NCBI RefSeq assembly: GCF_000182645.1
Contig: NZ_ACQA01000002.1
Coordinates: forward strand, 310,001-374,000
DNA from: Brucella intermedia LMG 3301
Lineage (GTDB): Bacteria; Pseudomonadota; Alphaproteobacteria; Rhizobiales; Rhizobiaceae
Direction of reading: 5' to 3'
DNA length: 64,000 nt
The position numbers and the translations under genes are program-made. This document shows, piece after piece, positions 1-8,540 of the stretch (the stretch's first letter is position 1; each line of letters opens with the position of its first letter). The notes below the pieces were generated by a model. That model was not told the origin of the DNA and did not search any database. It worked only from the letters and a program-made list of their open reading frames with translations.

Positions 1-612
1 TCGCTGGGTCGACAGGGAGAAGCGACGCGTTTCTCGTCACGAAATGACAACGTATCCTTCGCCTTGATCGACAATGATCGTTTCCGCGTGGGGCTTGCAG
101 GCAAGCTTCTCTTCGAACGCGATGACGATATCCATGGCCTGAAAGACACAAAGTTTGGCGGTGAGGCGGGCGCGTTTGTTGACGTTTATCCAACCGATTG
201 GCTGCGCGTGCGCGGCGAAGTGCGTCAAGGTATTCGTGCGCATAAGGGCGTCGTAGGCGATATCGCTGCCGATGCGTTCTATGACGTTACGCCGACCGTT
301 CGTGTGTCGGGCGGTCCACGTGCGACCTTCGCGTCCAAGGATTATTTCAAGACTTATTACGGCGTGGATGCCGAGGAAGCGGCAGCGTCGGGACTTTCAG
401 AATATAATCCGGGTAGCGGCTTCAAGTCCGCTGGTGTCGGCGGTGCCATCACGTGGAAGGCAACCGACAAGATCGATACCAGCCTGTTTGGCGAATATAG
501 CCGTCTGCAAGGGCCCGCGAAGGACTCGAGCATCGTCAAGGAACGCGGCTCGCGAGATCAGTTCATGGTCGGTGTCTCGGCAACTTATCGTTTCGATTTC
601 TCGCTGGACTGA
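1..612 (+). CDS. MipA/OmpV family outer-membrane protein (5' end outside window)
   Basis: The frame is open from base 1 and ends with TGA at 610-612, so about 203 C-terminal residues are present and the start and signal peptide lie outside. The protein has alternating short strands with glycine and aromatic residues, and it ends in a YRFDFSLD-type stretch, as expected of an outer-membrane beta barrel. The pattern (GVDAEEAAASGL..Y.PGSGFKSAG) matches MipA/OmpV, a family tied to outer-membrane scaffolding of murein enzymes in E. coli. Its actual partner here is unknown. A hairpin follows the stop, so it is probably the last gene of its transcript. Confidence 0.8.
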   Translation, partial: SLGRQGEATRFSSRNDNVSFALIDNDRFRVGLAGKLLFERDDDIHGLKDTKFGGEAGAFVDVYPTDWLRVRGEVRQGIRAHKGVVGDIAADAFYDVTPTVRVSGGPRATFASKDYFKTYYGVDAEEAAASGLSEYNPGSGFKSAGVGGAITWKATDKIDTSLFGEYSRLQGPAKDSSIVKERGSRDQFMVGVSATYRFDFSLD

Positions 613-641
613 TTTGAGCCGCATCAATGTAAACATTTTCC

Positions 642-690
642 GGGGCAGGGATGCAGTTTTATTGCGTCTTTGCCCCTTCACCTCTTTATT
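642..690 (+). terminator. Probable intrinsic terminator after the MipA/OmpV gene
   Basis: Bases 642-654 pair with 664-676 over 13 positions, including three G-U pairs. The loop is nine bases and a pyrimidine-rich stretch (ttcacctctttatt) follows. There is no long pure T tract, so it may be only moderately efficient. The remaining bases up to ileS (about 677-917) hold no other gene that I can support. Confidence 0.55.
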
Positions 691-917
691 CCTGTGAAGC
701 TCATTGTTAAAAGCGTGCCCATGATGACGGATTTTCGGCTTATCATGACGGCCATACGAATTATTGGCCCGGCCTCCCGCTTTGCCTGAACGGCTGTTTT
801 GCCAGGCAATATACGGCGCGGAGGTCCGGGAGCGACCGGCTGTGCTCTACAGTCCCCTGTTTTCTTTGATCCACATGCCCGCCATCTTTGGCCAGGGCTT
901 CACAGGCGAATACCCTC

Positions 918-3830
918 ATGACTGAGACGACCAAAATCGATTATTCCAAAACCCTTTATCTTCCGCAGACCGAATTTCCCATGCGCGCCGGGCTTCCGCA
1001 GCGCGAGCCGCTTTTCGTCGAGCGATGGGAGAACATGAACCTCTATAAGAAGTTGCGTGAGCAGGCGAAGGACCGTCCGCTTTATGTGCTTCACGATGGC
1101 CCGCCTTACGCCAACGGTAATATCCATATCGGCCATGCGCTGAACAAGATCCTCAAGGATGTCATCACGCGCTCCTTCCAGATGCGCGGATACAATTCGA
1201 ACTACGTTCCGGGCTGGGATTGCCACGGCCTGCCTATCGAATGGAAGATCGAGGAGAAATATCGCGCCGAAGGCAAGAACAAGGATGAAGTGCCGATCAA
1301 CGAATTCCGCAGGGAATGTCGGGATTTTGCTGCCGGCTGGATCAAGGTTCAGACGGAAGAATTCAAACGCCTTGCAATTCTCGGCGACTTTGAAAATCCA
1401 TACACGACGATGAATTTCCACGCTGAATCGCGGATCGCCGGGGAACTCCTGAAGTTCGCTGCATCCGGTCAGCTTTATCGCGGCTCCAAACCGGTGATGT
1501 GGTCGGTTGTGGAACGCACCGCGCTGGCGGAAGCCGAAGTCGAATATCACGACGTCGAGTCCGACATGATCTGGGTCAAGTTCCCTGTCGCTGGCCAGAA
1601 CGATCTTGCCGGTAGCGCAGTAGTGATCTGGACGACCACGCCGTGGACCATTCCCGGCAACCGCGCTGTGTCCTACTCCTCGCGTATCGAATATGGACTT
1701 TATGAAGTCACGGAAGCCGAGAACGACTTTGGGCCGCGCCCGGGGGAGAAGCTCATCTTCGCTGACAAGCTCGCCGAAGAAAGCTTCGCGAAGGCAAAGC
1801 TTCAGTTCAAGCGCCTGCGCGGTATTGCGGCTGACGAATTGGGCAAAGTCGTACTCGATCACCCGCTCAAGGGGTTTGGCGGCGGTTATGAATTCGTTGT
1901 ACCGATGCTCGACGGTGATCATGTGACCGACGATGCCGGTACGGGCTTTGTGCATACCGCGCCAAGCCACGGTCGCGAAGACTTTGAAGCCTGGATGAAC
2001 AATGCCCGCGAACTGGAAGCGCGGGGCATCGATCCAAGCATCCCGTTCCCCGTTGACGATGCCGGCTTCTATACCAAGGACGCGCCCGGATTCGGCCCGG
2101 ACCGCGAAGGTGGACCTGCGCGTGTTATCGATGACAACGGCAAGAAGGGCGATGCCAACAAGTCCGTCATGGATCAGTTGATCGCCCGCGACAAGCTCTT
2201 CGCGCGCGGTCGCCTGAAGCATTCCTATCCGCATTCGTGGCGTTCCAAAAAGCAGGTCATCTTCCGCAATACGCCGCAGTGGTTCGTCTATATGGACAAG
2301 AACCTTGGTGACGGCACAACCTTGCGCTCACGCGCGCTGAAAGCCATTGACGACACTCGTTTTGTGCCAGCGTCTGGTCAGACGCGTCTGCGCTCGATGA
2401 TCGAAGGCCGGCCGGACTGGGTACTTTCGCGCCAGCGGGCGTGGGGCGTGCCGATCTGCGTTTTCGTGGATGAGGAAGGCAACATCCTTCAGGATGATGC
2501 CGTCAACAAGCGCATCCTTGAAGCGTTCGAGGCAGAAGGCGCCGATGCGTGGTTTGCCGAAGGTGCGCGCGAGCGGTTCCTCGGCAGCCGCGCCAATGAA
2601 GGCTGGACGCAGGTACGCGATATCCTGGACGTCTGGTTCGATTCTGGTTCGACGCATACTTTCACGCTGGAAGATCGTCCGGACATGAAATGGCCGGCTG
2701 ACGTCTATCTGGAAGGCTCGGACCAGCATCGTGGCTGGTTCCATTCTTCGCTTCTGGAAAGCTGCGGCACGCGCGGCCGGGCGCCATATAACGCCGTCGT
2801 GACTCATGGTTTCACCATGGACGAGCACGGCAAGAAGATGTCGAAGTCGCTCGGCAATACGGTCACGCCGCAGGACGTCATCAAGGAATCCGGGGCGGAT
2901 ATTCTGCGTCTGTGGGTTATGACGACCGATTACTGGGAAGATCAGCGCCTCGGCAAGAGCATCATCCAGACCAATATCGACGCCTATCGCAAGCTGCGCA
3001 ACACGATCCGCTGGATGTTGGGCACGCTTGCTCATGATGAAGGCGAAAACGTCGCTCATGCGGAACTGCCGGAACTCGAACGCCTGATGCTGCACCGTCT
3101 GACGGAACTGGATGAGATCGTCCGCTCCGGCTATGACGCATTCGATTTCAAGCGCATTGCCCGCACGCTGATCGATTTCATGAATGTCGAGCTTTCGGCG
3201 TTCTATTTTGATATCCGCAAGGACGCCCTTTATTGCGATGCGCCGTCGAGTGTTCGCCGCAAGGCGGCGCTGCAGACCGTGCGTGAAATCTTTGATCGCC
3301 TGACGACCTGGCTCGCTCCAATGCTGCCTTTCACCATGGAGGAAGCCTGGCTTGACCGATATCCGCTTTCGGTTTCGATTCATGCCGAGCAGTTCCGCCC
3401 GACGCCAGCCCAATGGCGGGATGATGTGCTGGCCGAAAAGTGGCGCAAGGTTCGTGCTGTTCGCCGCGTAGTAACCGGCGCACTGGAACTGGAACGCGCC
3501 GACAAGCGCATCGGTTCGTCGCTGGAAGCTTCTCCGGTCGTCTATGTTTCCGACAAGAGCCTGACCGATTCGCTCGAAGGTCTAGATTTTGCGGAAATCT
3601 GCATCACCAGCGGCATTTCGTTCAGTGACGCCGATGCGCCCGAAGGAGCATTCACGCTTGGCGATGTGAAAGGCGTGGCTGTCGTGCCCGCACGTGCAGA
3701 GGGCGAAAAGTGTGCCCGCTCATGGCGGTATACGACGGATGTTGGCTCAGATCCCGAGTTTCCGGAAGTGTCGGCGCGTGATGCTGTTGCACTTCGCGAA
3801 CTCAAGTCTTTGGGCAAGCTCGAAGTTTGA
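918..3830 (+). CDS. ileS: Isoleucyl-tRNA synthetase
   Basis: This class I aminoacyl-tRNA synthetase of 970 residues charges tRNA-Ile in the cytoplasm. The HIGH signature lies at residues 70-73 ([10 protein letters not shown]) and KMSKS at about 640-644. The editing (CP1) domain lies between them, with the TTTPWT and [16 protein letters not shown] motifs. The C-terminal region that carries a four-cysteine zinc knuckle in E. coli IleS keeps only one cysteine here (EKCARSW). An upstream in-frame TTG at 888 would add ten residues, but the ATG at 918 gives the usual N-terminus. No T-box leader was seen. It is flanked by a terminator-like hairpin upstream and a separate lipoprotein gene downstream. 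Confidence 0.97.
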   Translation: MTETTKIDYSKTLYLPQTEFPMRAGLPQREPLFVERWENMNLYKKLREQAKDRPLYVLHDGPPYANGNIHIGHALNKILKDVITRSFQMRGYNSNYVPGWDCHGLPIEWKIEEKYRAEGKNKDEVPINEFRRECRDFAAGWIKVQTEEFKRLAILGDFENPYTTMNFHAESRIAGELLKFAASGQLYRGSKPVMWSVVERTALAEAEVEYHDVESDMIWVKFPVAGQNDLAGSAVVIWTTTPWTIPGNRAVSYSSRIEYGLYEVTEAENDFGPRPGEKLIFADKLAEESFAKAKLQFKRLRGIAADELGKVVLDHPLKGFGGGYEFVVPMLDGDHVTDDAGTGFVHTAPSHGREDFEAWMNNARELEARGIDPSIPFPVDDAGFYTKDAPGFGPDREGGPARVIDDNGKKGDANKSVMDQLIARDKLFARGRLKHSYPHSWRSKKQVIFRNTPQWFVYMDKNLGDGTTLRSRALKAIDDTRFVPASGQTRLRSMIEGRPDWVLSRQRAWGVPICVFVDEEGNILQDDAVNKRILEAFEAEGADAWFAEGARERFLGSRANEGWTQVRDILDVWFDSGSTHTFTLEDRPDMKWPADVYLEGSDQHRGWFHSSLLESCGTRGRAPYNAVVTHGFTMDEHGKKMSKSLGNTVTPQDVIKESGADILRLWVMTTDYWEDQRLGKSIIQTNIDAYRKLRNTIRWMLGTLAHDEGENVAHAELPELERLMLHRLTELDEIVRSGYDAFDFKRIARTLIDFMNVELSAFYFDIRKDALYCDAPSSVRRKAALQTVREIFDRLTTWLAPMLPFTMEEAWLDRYPLSVSIHAEQFRPTPAQWRDDVLAEKWRKVRAVRRVVTGALELERADKRIGSSLEASPVVYVSDKSLTDSLEGLDFAEICITSGISFSDADAPEGAFTLGDVKGVAVVPARAEGEKCARSWRYTTDVGSDPEFPEVSARDAVALRELKSLGKLEV

Positions 3831-3946
3831 TCGAATTCTGACGATCTTGCTCTCGGCAGTTCATATGCCGGGAGCTTCGGGAGGGGAAATGGGGTTGCAA
3901 TCTCCGCTTCGGACATGGTGAAATAGCGGTTAACATCGGATTGCCG

Positions 3947-3963
3947 CATGAGTTGCACTCATG
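3947..3963. promoter_or_regulatory. Short perfect inverted repeat upstream of the lipoprotein gene
   Basis: CATGAGT (3947-3953) and ACTCATG (3957-3963) form a perfect seven-base inverted repeat around TGC, about 120 bases upstream of the lipoprotein ATG. It could be an operator. A repeat this short can also arise by chance, and no regulator is suggested by the context. Confidence 0.2.
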
Positions 3964-4084
3964 TACAAGGCATTCCTCGGATAATTTCAAGATCTGCCTT
4001 GGAGTTGCCGGTTTCTTCATTCAAGGCTCGCCTGAGCAAATCTTGGTGAAGATAAAATCGGCAAGCGTAAAAGAAGTGGCGCTA

Positions 4085-4759
4085 ATGAAGATTGAAGGAC
4101 GAGTTCTGGTGCTTATGACAGCGATAGCGGGAGTTTCGCTATCCGGCTGCGTTTCTTCGCCAACCTACGGAACCGACAAAACGGCGGGAGCACAGCTCCT
4201 GGACGATGTGTCGAATTTAGCAAGTTTCGGACAGGGTAAGAACAAGAAAGAGCGGATTGACTACAAGCCGCGTCCCGATCTTGTCCGTCCGGCACCGGGC
4301 GAAAAAGGCCAGTTGCCTGCTCCGCAGCAGAGTGTTGCCAGCGCTAACGATCCAAATTGGCCGGAATCGCCCGAGCAGCGCCGCAAGCGCCTGCGCGACG
4401 AGATTACCGCGAACCGTGACGATCCGAATTTCGTGTCGCCGGTCGTTCAGGATGTGCCCGTCGCGTCCAATATTCAGGCAGCGTTGCCGCGCGGTAACAG
4501 CCGCCGCGAAGACTATGAATCCCGCACGCCAACGTTCGATCCGGCAAAGGTCGCAGCCTATAAGGCAATGCGTCAGCAGCAGGTTCAGGGATCTTCCTCG
4601 ACGCGCCGTTATTTGAGCGAGCCGCCACTTACCTATCGTCAGCCTGCCTCCACCGCTGCAGTTGGCGAGTTGGGAACAGACGAGGCGCAGAAAGAGCGTG
4701 AACGCAAGAAGGCCTCTGGTAAGTCCAAGGGCTGGCGCGATTACCTGCCTTGGAACTAA
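4085..4759 (+). CDS. Predicted lipoprotein of unknown function
   Basis: The product has 224 residues. I chose the ATG at 4085 because it is followed at once by a signal peptide with a lipobox (GVSLSGC), giving lipidation at Cys22; the frame stays open 48 codons further upstream without a signal. The mature part is hydrophilic, proline- and arginine-rich (PRPDLVRPAPGEKGQ, SPEQRRKRLRDEITANRDDPNF), with no recognised enzyme motif, and it ends in a tryptophan-rich GWRDYLPWN. Such proteins are usually anchored in the inner or outer membrane facing the periplasm. It is monocistronic by appearance, with a strong terminator downstream. Confidence 0.75.
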   Translation: MKIEGRVLVLMTAIAGVSLSGCVSSPTYGTDKTAGAQLLDDVSNLASFGQGKNKKERIDYKPRPDLVRPAPGEKGQLPAPQQSVASANDPNWPESPEQRRKRLRDEITANRDDPNFVSPVVQDVPVASNIQAALPRGNSRREDYESRTPTFDPAKVAAYKAMRQQQVQGSSSTRRYLSEPPLTYRQPASTAAVGELGTDEAQKERERKKASGKSKGWRDYLPWN

Positions 4760-4785
4760 TGTCGCCTGAATTTATTATTCTTAAC

Positions 4786-4828
4786 AATAGGTCGCAGTGA
4801 AGGAAATTTACTGCGACCTATTTTTTAT
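4786..4828 (+). terminator. Strong intrinsic terminator
   Basis: A perfect 13-bp stem (4786-4798 with 4810-4822) with an 11-base loop is followed directly by a T-rich tract. It ends the lipoprotein transcript and insulates the cytochrome b561 gene. Confidence 0.9.
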
Positions 4829-4994
4829 TATACCATATACTTGATTGGGCGAGGTTGAGCGCATAAATCCCATAATTGAAGCAAAAGATTAAATATTTTT
4901 AATGTTTTGGAATCTGACGAATATTTGATTTCAATCAAAGATTTCTTTGGTGCAGTTCGTCATCATGCCAACTCGGGATGGAAGGTATGATCTG

Positions 4995-5555
4995 ATGAAC
5001 AATACAAACACTATATGGGATAGGCCCTCGGGATATGGCCTTATCAGTCGAGCCCTGCATTGGTTGATGGCTCTCCTGTTTATTTGGCAGTTTGCGTCTG
5101 CATTGCTGCGGGTCGCGGCTAAAGACACAGCAATCTATAGCATCTTCTGGTCGGCGCACTATCAGCTTGGCTTTGCCCTTCTCGTGCTGGTGTTATTGCG
5201 CGGGGCGTGGGGGCTGCTGAACCTGAGCCGCCGCCCGCACAAGTCAGGCCATGTGGGCAAATTGGCAGCGCTTGGGCATATCGTTATTTACGGGCTTATG
5301 TTTGTAGTCCCCGCACTGGCCTTGCTGCGTACATATGGCAGCGGGCGCGGGTTTTCCTTCCTCGGTATCCAGATTTTCGAACAAACGGGCGTGCAGAACG
5401 CCGCGTTGACTGCACCGGGGAGCGCATTGCACGGTTTGCTGGGTTGGGTTTTGCTCGCCGTAATCGTCGGGCATGTTGTGATGGCCTTTATCCATCATTT
5501 TGCACTGCGTGACGATACGTTGCGCTATATGACCGGAAGAAAGGCTCTGAACTGA
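4995..5555 (+). CDS. Cytochrome b561 family integral membrane protein
   Basis: This small di-haem b-type cytochrome of 186 residues sits in the inner membrane. Four hydrophobic segments are visible, with histidines placed as haem ligands: RALHW in helix 1, HYQLG in helix 2, ALHGLLGW in helix 3 and VGHVVMAFIHHF in helix 4. Family members pass electrons between the quinone pool and periplasmic acceptors, or oxidise superoxide (CybB); the partner here is unknown. I preferred the ATG at 4995 because GGAAGG lies about nine bases upstream and the protein then starts in the usual hydrophilic N-tail. It is convergent with tadA, with two bases between the stop codons. Confidence 0.88.
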   Translation: MNNTNTIWDRPSGYGLISRALHWLMALLFIWQFASALLRVAAKDTAIYSIFWSAHYQLGFALLVLVLLRGAWGLLNLSRRPHKSGHVGKLAALGHIVIYGLMFVVPALALLRTYGSGRGFSFLGIQIFEQTGVQNAALTAPGSALHGLLGWVLLAVIVGHVVMAFIHHFALRDDTLRYMTGRKALN

Positions 5556-5557
5556 AG

Positions 5558-6031
5558 CTATCGTCTGTCGCGGAAGAATTCCCGCAGGATTTTCTGCGAA
5601 TCTCCTTCGGAGAAACCGGCATAAATCTCCGGCACATGATGGCAGGTGGGCTGCGTGTAAAAGCGCGGCCCATGTTCGACGCCGCCTCCTTTGGGATCAG
5701 TTGCGCCATAATAGAGGCGACGGATGCGGGCGAATGAAATGGCGGCTGCGCACATCGCACACGGCTCCAGCGTTACATAAAGGTCGCAACCAACCAGACG
5801 TTCCGATTGCAGGGTCTCTCCGGCCTCGCGGATGGCCAGCACTTCGGCGTGAGCGGTCACGTCATTGAGTTCGCGTGTCCGATTGCCCGCCCGCGCGATG
5901 ATCGTGCCTTGATGGACGATGACTGCACCGATGGGGACTTCTCCACGTGCGCCTGCAGCTCGCGCTTCTTCGAGCGCGATCTCCATGGGAGTGGTATCAT
6001 TCTGGTTCAGGACCTCGACCCCCTTGCTCAT
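5558..6031 (-). CDS. tadA: tRNA-specific adenosine deaminase
   Basis: This zinc deaminase of 157 residues converts adenosine 34 to inosine in the anticodon of tRNA-Arg(ACG). The metal and catalytic motifs are clear: HAE in TAHAEVLAI supplies the zinc ligand and proton shuttle, and PCAMC supplies two zinc cysteines. I chose the start at 6031 because GGAG lies six to nine bases upstream; the frame continues to 6079 without a site, and an ATG at 5986 lacks one. It lies back to back with the pseudouridine synthase gene, an arrangement common in Rhizobiales. Confidence 0.92.
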   Translation of the reverse strand: MSKGVEVLNQNDTTPMEIALEEARAAGARGEVPIGAVIVHQGTIIARAGNRTRELNDVTAHAEVLAIREAGETLQSERLVGCDLYVTLEPCAMCAAAISFARIRRLYYGATDPKGGGVEHGPRFYTQPTCHHVPEIYAGFSEGDSQKILREFFRDRR

Positions 6032-6221
6032 GCCTGCTCCATTTCGTGCGTTCTTTGGGAAATTTCGCTCGCAAGCCATGGAGCGATTTGTTACTGCATA
6101 ATTCTCGAAATCGAAACCGATTTGCGAACGGATTTATACGGCGTTCCTGTTTCCGGCTGTCTCTTACCTGTGCTTAAGGGTGTAAGATGACACGGCAGCG
6201 CTGCTGAAAGGCCAATACCAG

Positions 6222-7910
6222 ATGACTACAGATGACGACAACAAGGACGGCAAGCGTCCCCATGGCCGTGGAGGGCGCTGTGATCGCCCGGGCCGGCCAG
6301 ATCGTGACAAAGACCGCGACAGCCGTCCGCGCCGCGACGACGGTGCCCGTGACAAGCCGCGTAAATTCGGACCTCGCAATGCCGAAGCGCAGGAGGATGC
6401 GAGCGAGCGTATAGCCAAGCGTATGGCGCGCGCTGGCATAGCCTCCCGCCGCGAAGCGGAGACGATGATTGCAGCCGGCCGTATTGCTGTGAATGGCAAG
6501 GTGCTCGAAAGCCCGGCAGTCAATGTCAAGCGCACGGACATTATCACGGTTGACGGCAAACCTTTGAAGCAGACAGAGCGCACTCGCCTTTGGCTGTATC
6601 ACAAGCCGGCTGGCCTTGTGACGACCAATCGTGACCCTGAAGGGCGTCCAACCGTGTTCGAGGCGCTGCCTGCCGAAATGCCGCGCGTACTTTCGGTTGG
6701 TCGTCTCGATATCAATACCGAAGGTCTCCTGCTGCTCACCAATGATGGTGGGTTGTCGCGTGTTCTCGAATTGCCATCCACGGGCTGGCTGCGCCGCTAT
6801 CGCGTGCGCGCGCACGGCAAGGTGACGCAACAGCAGTTGGATGAGCTGAAGAACGGGATCGCGGTTGATGGCGTATTCTACGGCAGCGTAGAGGCCGAAC
6901 TTGAGCGCGTGCAGGGCGCGAATGTCTGGATCTCCATCGGGTTGCGCGAAGGCAAGAACCGTGAAGTGAAGAACATTCTGGGTGCCCTTGGGCTGACGGT
7001 CGGACGACTTATCCGTGTTTCATTCGGTCCGTTCCAGCTTGGCGATCTTGAAGAAGGTGCTGTCCGCGAAATCAAGGGACGCACCCTGCGAGACCAGTTG
7101 GGTGACAAGCTGATTGAGGAATCGGGAGCAGATTTTGATGCGCCTGTCCTGAACGAATTTTCCAATGCCGCGGTTCAGGGACGCACTCGCCGCGAGATGG
7201 AGGAAGGTCAGCCGGAGCAGGACGGCGAGACCCGTCGGGCACCGCGGGAGCGTGAGTGGATTTCCAGCCGCCCCGAACGCCGTCGCGGACGCGAAGACAA
7301 GACGGAAAAGGTCGAGCCTCGCCGTCGCGGGAATGCCAATGTCTGGATGGCTCCGGGCGCTCGCCCCAAGGGAGAAAAGGCTGCCGCAAAGCCGCCCCGC
7401 GTCGAACATCAGGTTCCGCACCGTTCCGCAAAGTTCAGTGGCGATCTGCAGATGCGCCCACGCCGGGCTGGCGAAGAGGAGCAGGGTCGCGAAGAAGGCG
7501 GTGAGCGTCGTTACAACAAGCGCCCGGAAGGTCGTTTCGACAAGGATTCCCGTCCACAGCGGCCGCGCCCGGAAGGAAATCGTTCGGAAGAGGGGCGTCC
7601 AGAGCGTCGCGAGCCGCGTGAGGATGGACGCAAGGAACGCCGCCCCGGAAAACGCGAGCGTGCAGAATTGCGCGATGCAGAAGGCCGCGTAGGTGAACGC
7701 GGCAAGGGCGGTTTCGAAGGCCGCAAGTCTGGTAAGCCGGGCGCGCCGCGGGGGGAAGGACGTTTTAGCGCTTCCGACCGTGATACGCGCTCAGGCCCAC
7801 GTAGTAGCGGGCCGGGAGGCAAGTCAGGCGGCGGGCCGGGCGGAAAACCGGGCGGCGGCAAGCCGGGTGGTGGCAGAACTGGAGGCGGCGGTGCGGATCG
7901 TCGGCGGTAA
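6222..7910 (+). CDS. rluB: 23S rRNA pseudouridine synthase, RsuA/RluB family, with long basic tail
   Basis: The protein has 562 residues, about twice the usual 250-300. A charged N-terminal extension (about residues 1-60) precedes an S4 RNA-binding domain (ERIAKRMARAGIASRREAE). The catalytic domain follows, with the GRLDINTEGLLLLTNDG motif carrying the catalytic aspartate. From about residue 325 to the end the sequence is low complexity: first RRE/ERR-rich charged sequence, then glycine-rich repeats (GGKPGGGKPGGG). Such tails probably bind RNA or ribosomes. The glycine-rich end overlaps the rsmD start by 20 bases, and its GGAGGCGGCG codons double as the rsmD ribosome-binding site. RluB versus a related specificity cannot be settled from sequence alone. 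Confidence 0.9.
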   Translation: MTTDDDNKDGKRPHGRGGRCDRPGRPDRDKDRDSRPRRDDGARDKPRKFGPRNAEAQEDASERIAKRMARAGIASRREAETMIAAGRIAVNGKVLESPAVNVKRTDIITVDGKPLKQTERTRLWLYHKPAGLVTTNRDPEGRPTVFEALPAEMPRVLSVGRLDINTEGLLLLTNDGGLSRVLELPSTGWLRRYRVRAHGKVTQQQLDELKNGIAVDGVFYGSVEAELERVQGANVWISIGLREGKNREVKNILGALGLTVGRLIRVSFGPFQLGDLEEGAVREIKGRTLRDQLGDKLIEESGADFDAPVLNEFSNAAVQGRTRREMEEGQPEQDGETRRAPREREWISSRPERRRGREDKTEKVEPRRRGNANVWMAPGARPKGEKAAAKPPRVEHQVPHRSAKFSGDLQMRPRRAGEEEQGREEGGERRYNKRPEGRFDKDSRPQRPRPEGNRSEEGRPERREPREDGRKERRPGKRERAELRDAEGRVGERGKGGFEGRKSGKPGAPRGEGRFSASDRDTRSGPRSSGPGGKSGGGPGGKPGGGKPGGGRTGGGGADRRR

Positions 7911-8454
7911 GCTGCGCGGGCGTGCACTTGTAACGCCTTCAACCAACGCCATTCGCCCCACCACCGACCGTACGCGCGAGAGCCTCTTCAACATTCTTGC
8001 GCATAATTTCCCCGACAAGGTGGAGGGCGCACGCGTCCTCGACCTGTTTGCAGGGACTGGCGCGCTTGGCCTGGAGGCTTTGTCGCGTGGTGCGCGCTAT
8101 GCGACCTTTGTGGAAGAATCTGCTGAGGGCCGTGGTTTGCTGCGCCAGAATATCGAGGCCTTCGGTCTGCAGGGACATACCAAGATATTGCGGCGCGACG
8201 CCTGCCAGTTGGGTATCGTTGGCACGATGGAGCCCTTCAATCTCGTTTTTGCCGATCCGCCTTATGGACGGCGCATGGGAGAAAAGGCGTTTTTGTCAGC
8301 ACTTCAAGGCGGTTGGCTTAATCCTGACGCACTTTTGGTGCTTGAAGAAGATGGCGAGGCGGCACTTGAGCTTGATGAACGATTCGTCATCCTGGAAGAG
8401 CGCAACTACGGGGGCACGATCATTCGGCTGATCCGGCTGAAAGTCGCCGCTTGA
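7891..8454 (+). CDS. rsmD: 16S rRNA (guanine(966)-N2)-methyltransferase
   Basis: This SAM-dependent methyltransferase of 187 residues modifies G966 of 16S rRNA. It begins with the family's typical RIVGGKLRGR, followed by the PTTDRTRESLFNIL block, the SAM-binding LDLFAGTGALGLEALSRGA and the catalytic DPPYG (NPPY type). The start is a GTG at 7891 with GGAGG six bases upstream, inside the last codons of the pseudouridine synthase gene. The open frame runs much further upstream, but only as a shadow of the G-rich tail. The overlap implies translational coupling of two rRNA-modifying enzymes. Confidence 0.95.
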   Translation: MRIVGGKLRGRALVTPSTNAIRPTTDRTRESLFNILAHNFPDKVEGARVLDLFAGTGALGLEALSRGARYATFVEESAEGRGLLRQNIEAFGLQGHTKILRRDACQLGIVGTMEPFNLVFADPPYGRRMGEKAFLSALQGGWLNPDALLVLEEDGEAALELDERFVILEERNYGGTIIRLIRLKVAA

Positions 8455-8540
8455 ATTCGCGGACAAATATGGTCCGCATCAAATTGATATGCTGTCCGGA
8501 AGAACCGGGCAGTAATGAAACCGATTGGAGATGTCGCTTG

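Noticed and set aside
900..2234. Long open frame (444 codons) on the minus strand inside ileS
   Set aside because: It mirrors a strongly conserved synthetase gene in GC-rich DNA, has no known motifs, and such antisense frames are common at this base composition.
6164..7942. Several minus-strand arginine/proline-rich frames across the pseudouridine synthase gene
   Set aside because: They are the complement of the low-complexity Gly/Arg tail and have no independent coding evidence.
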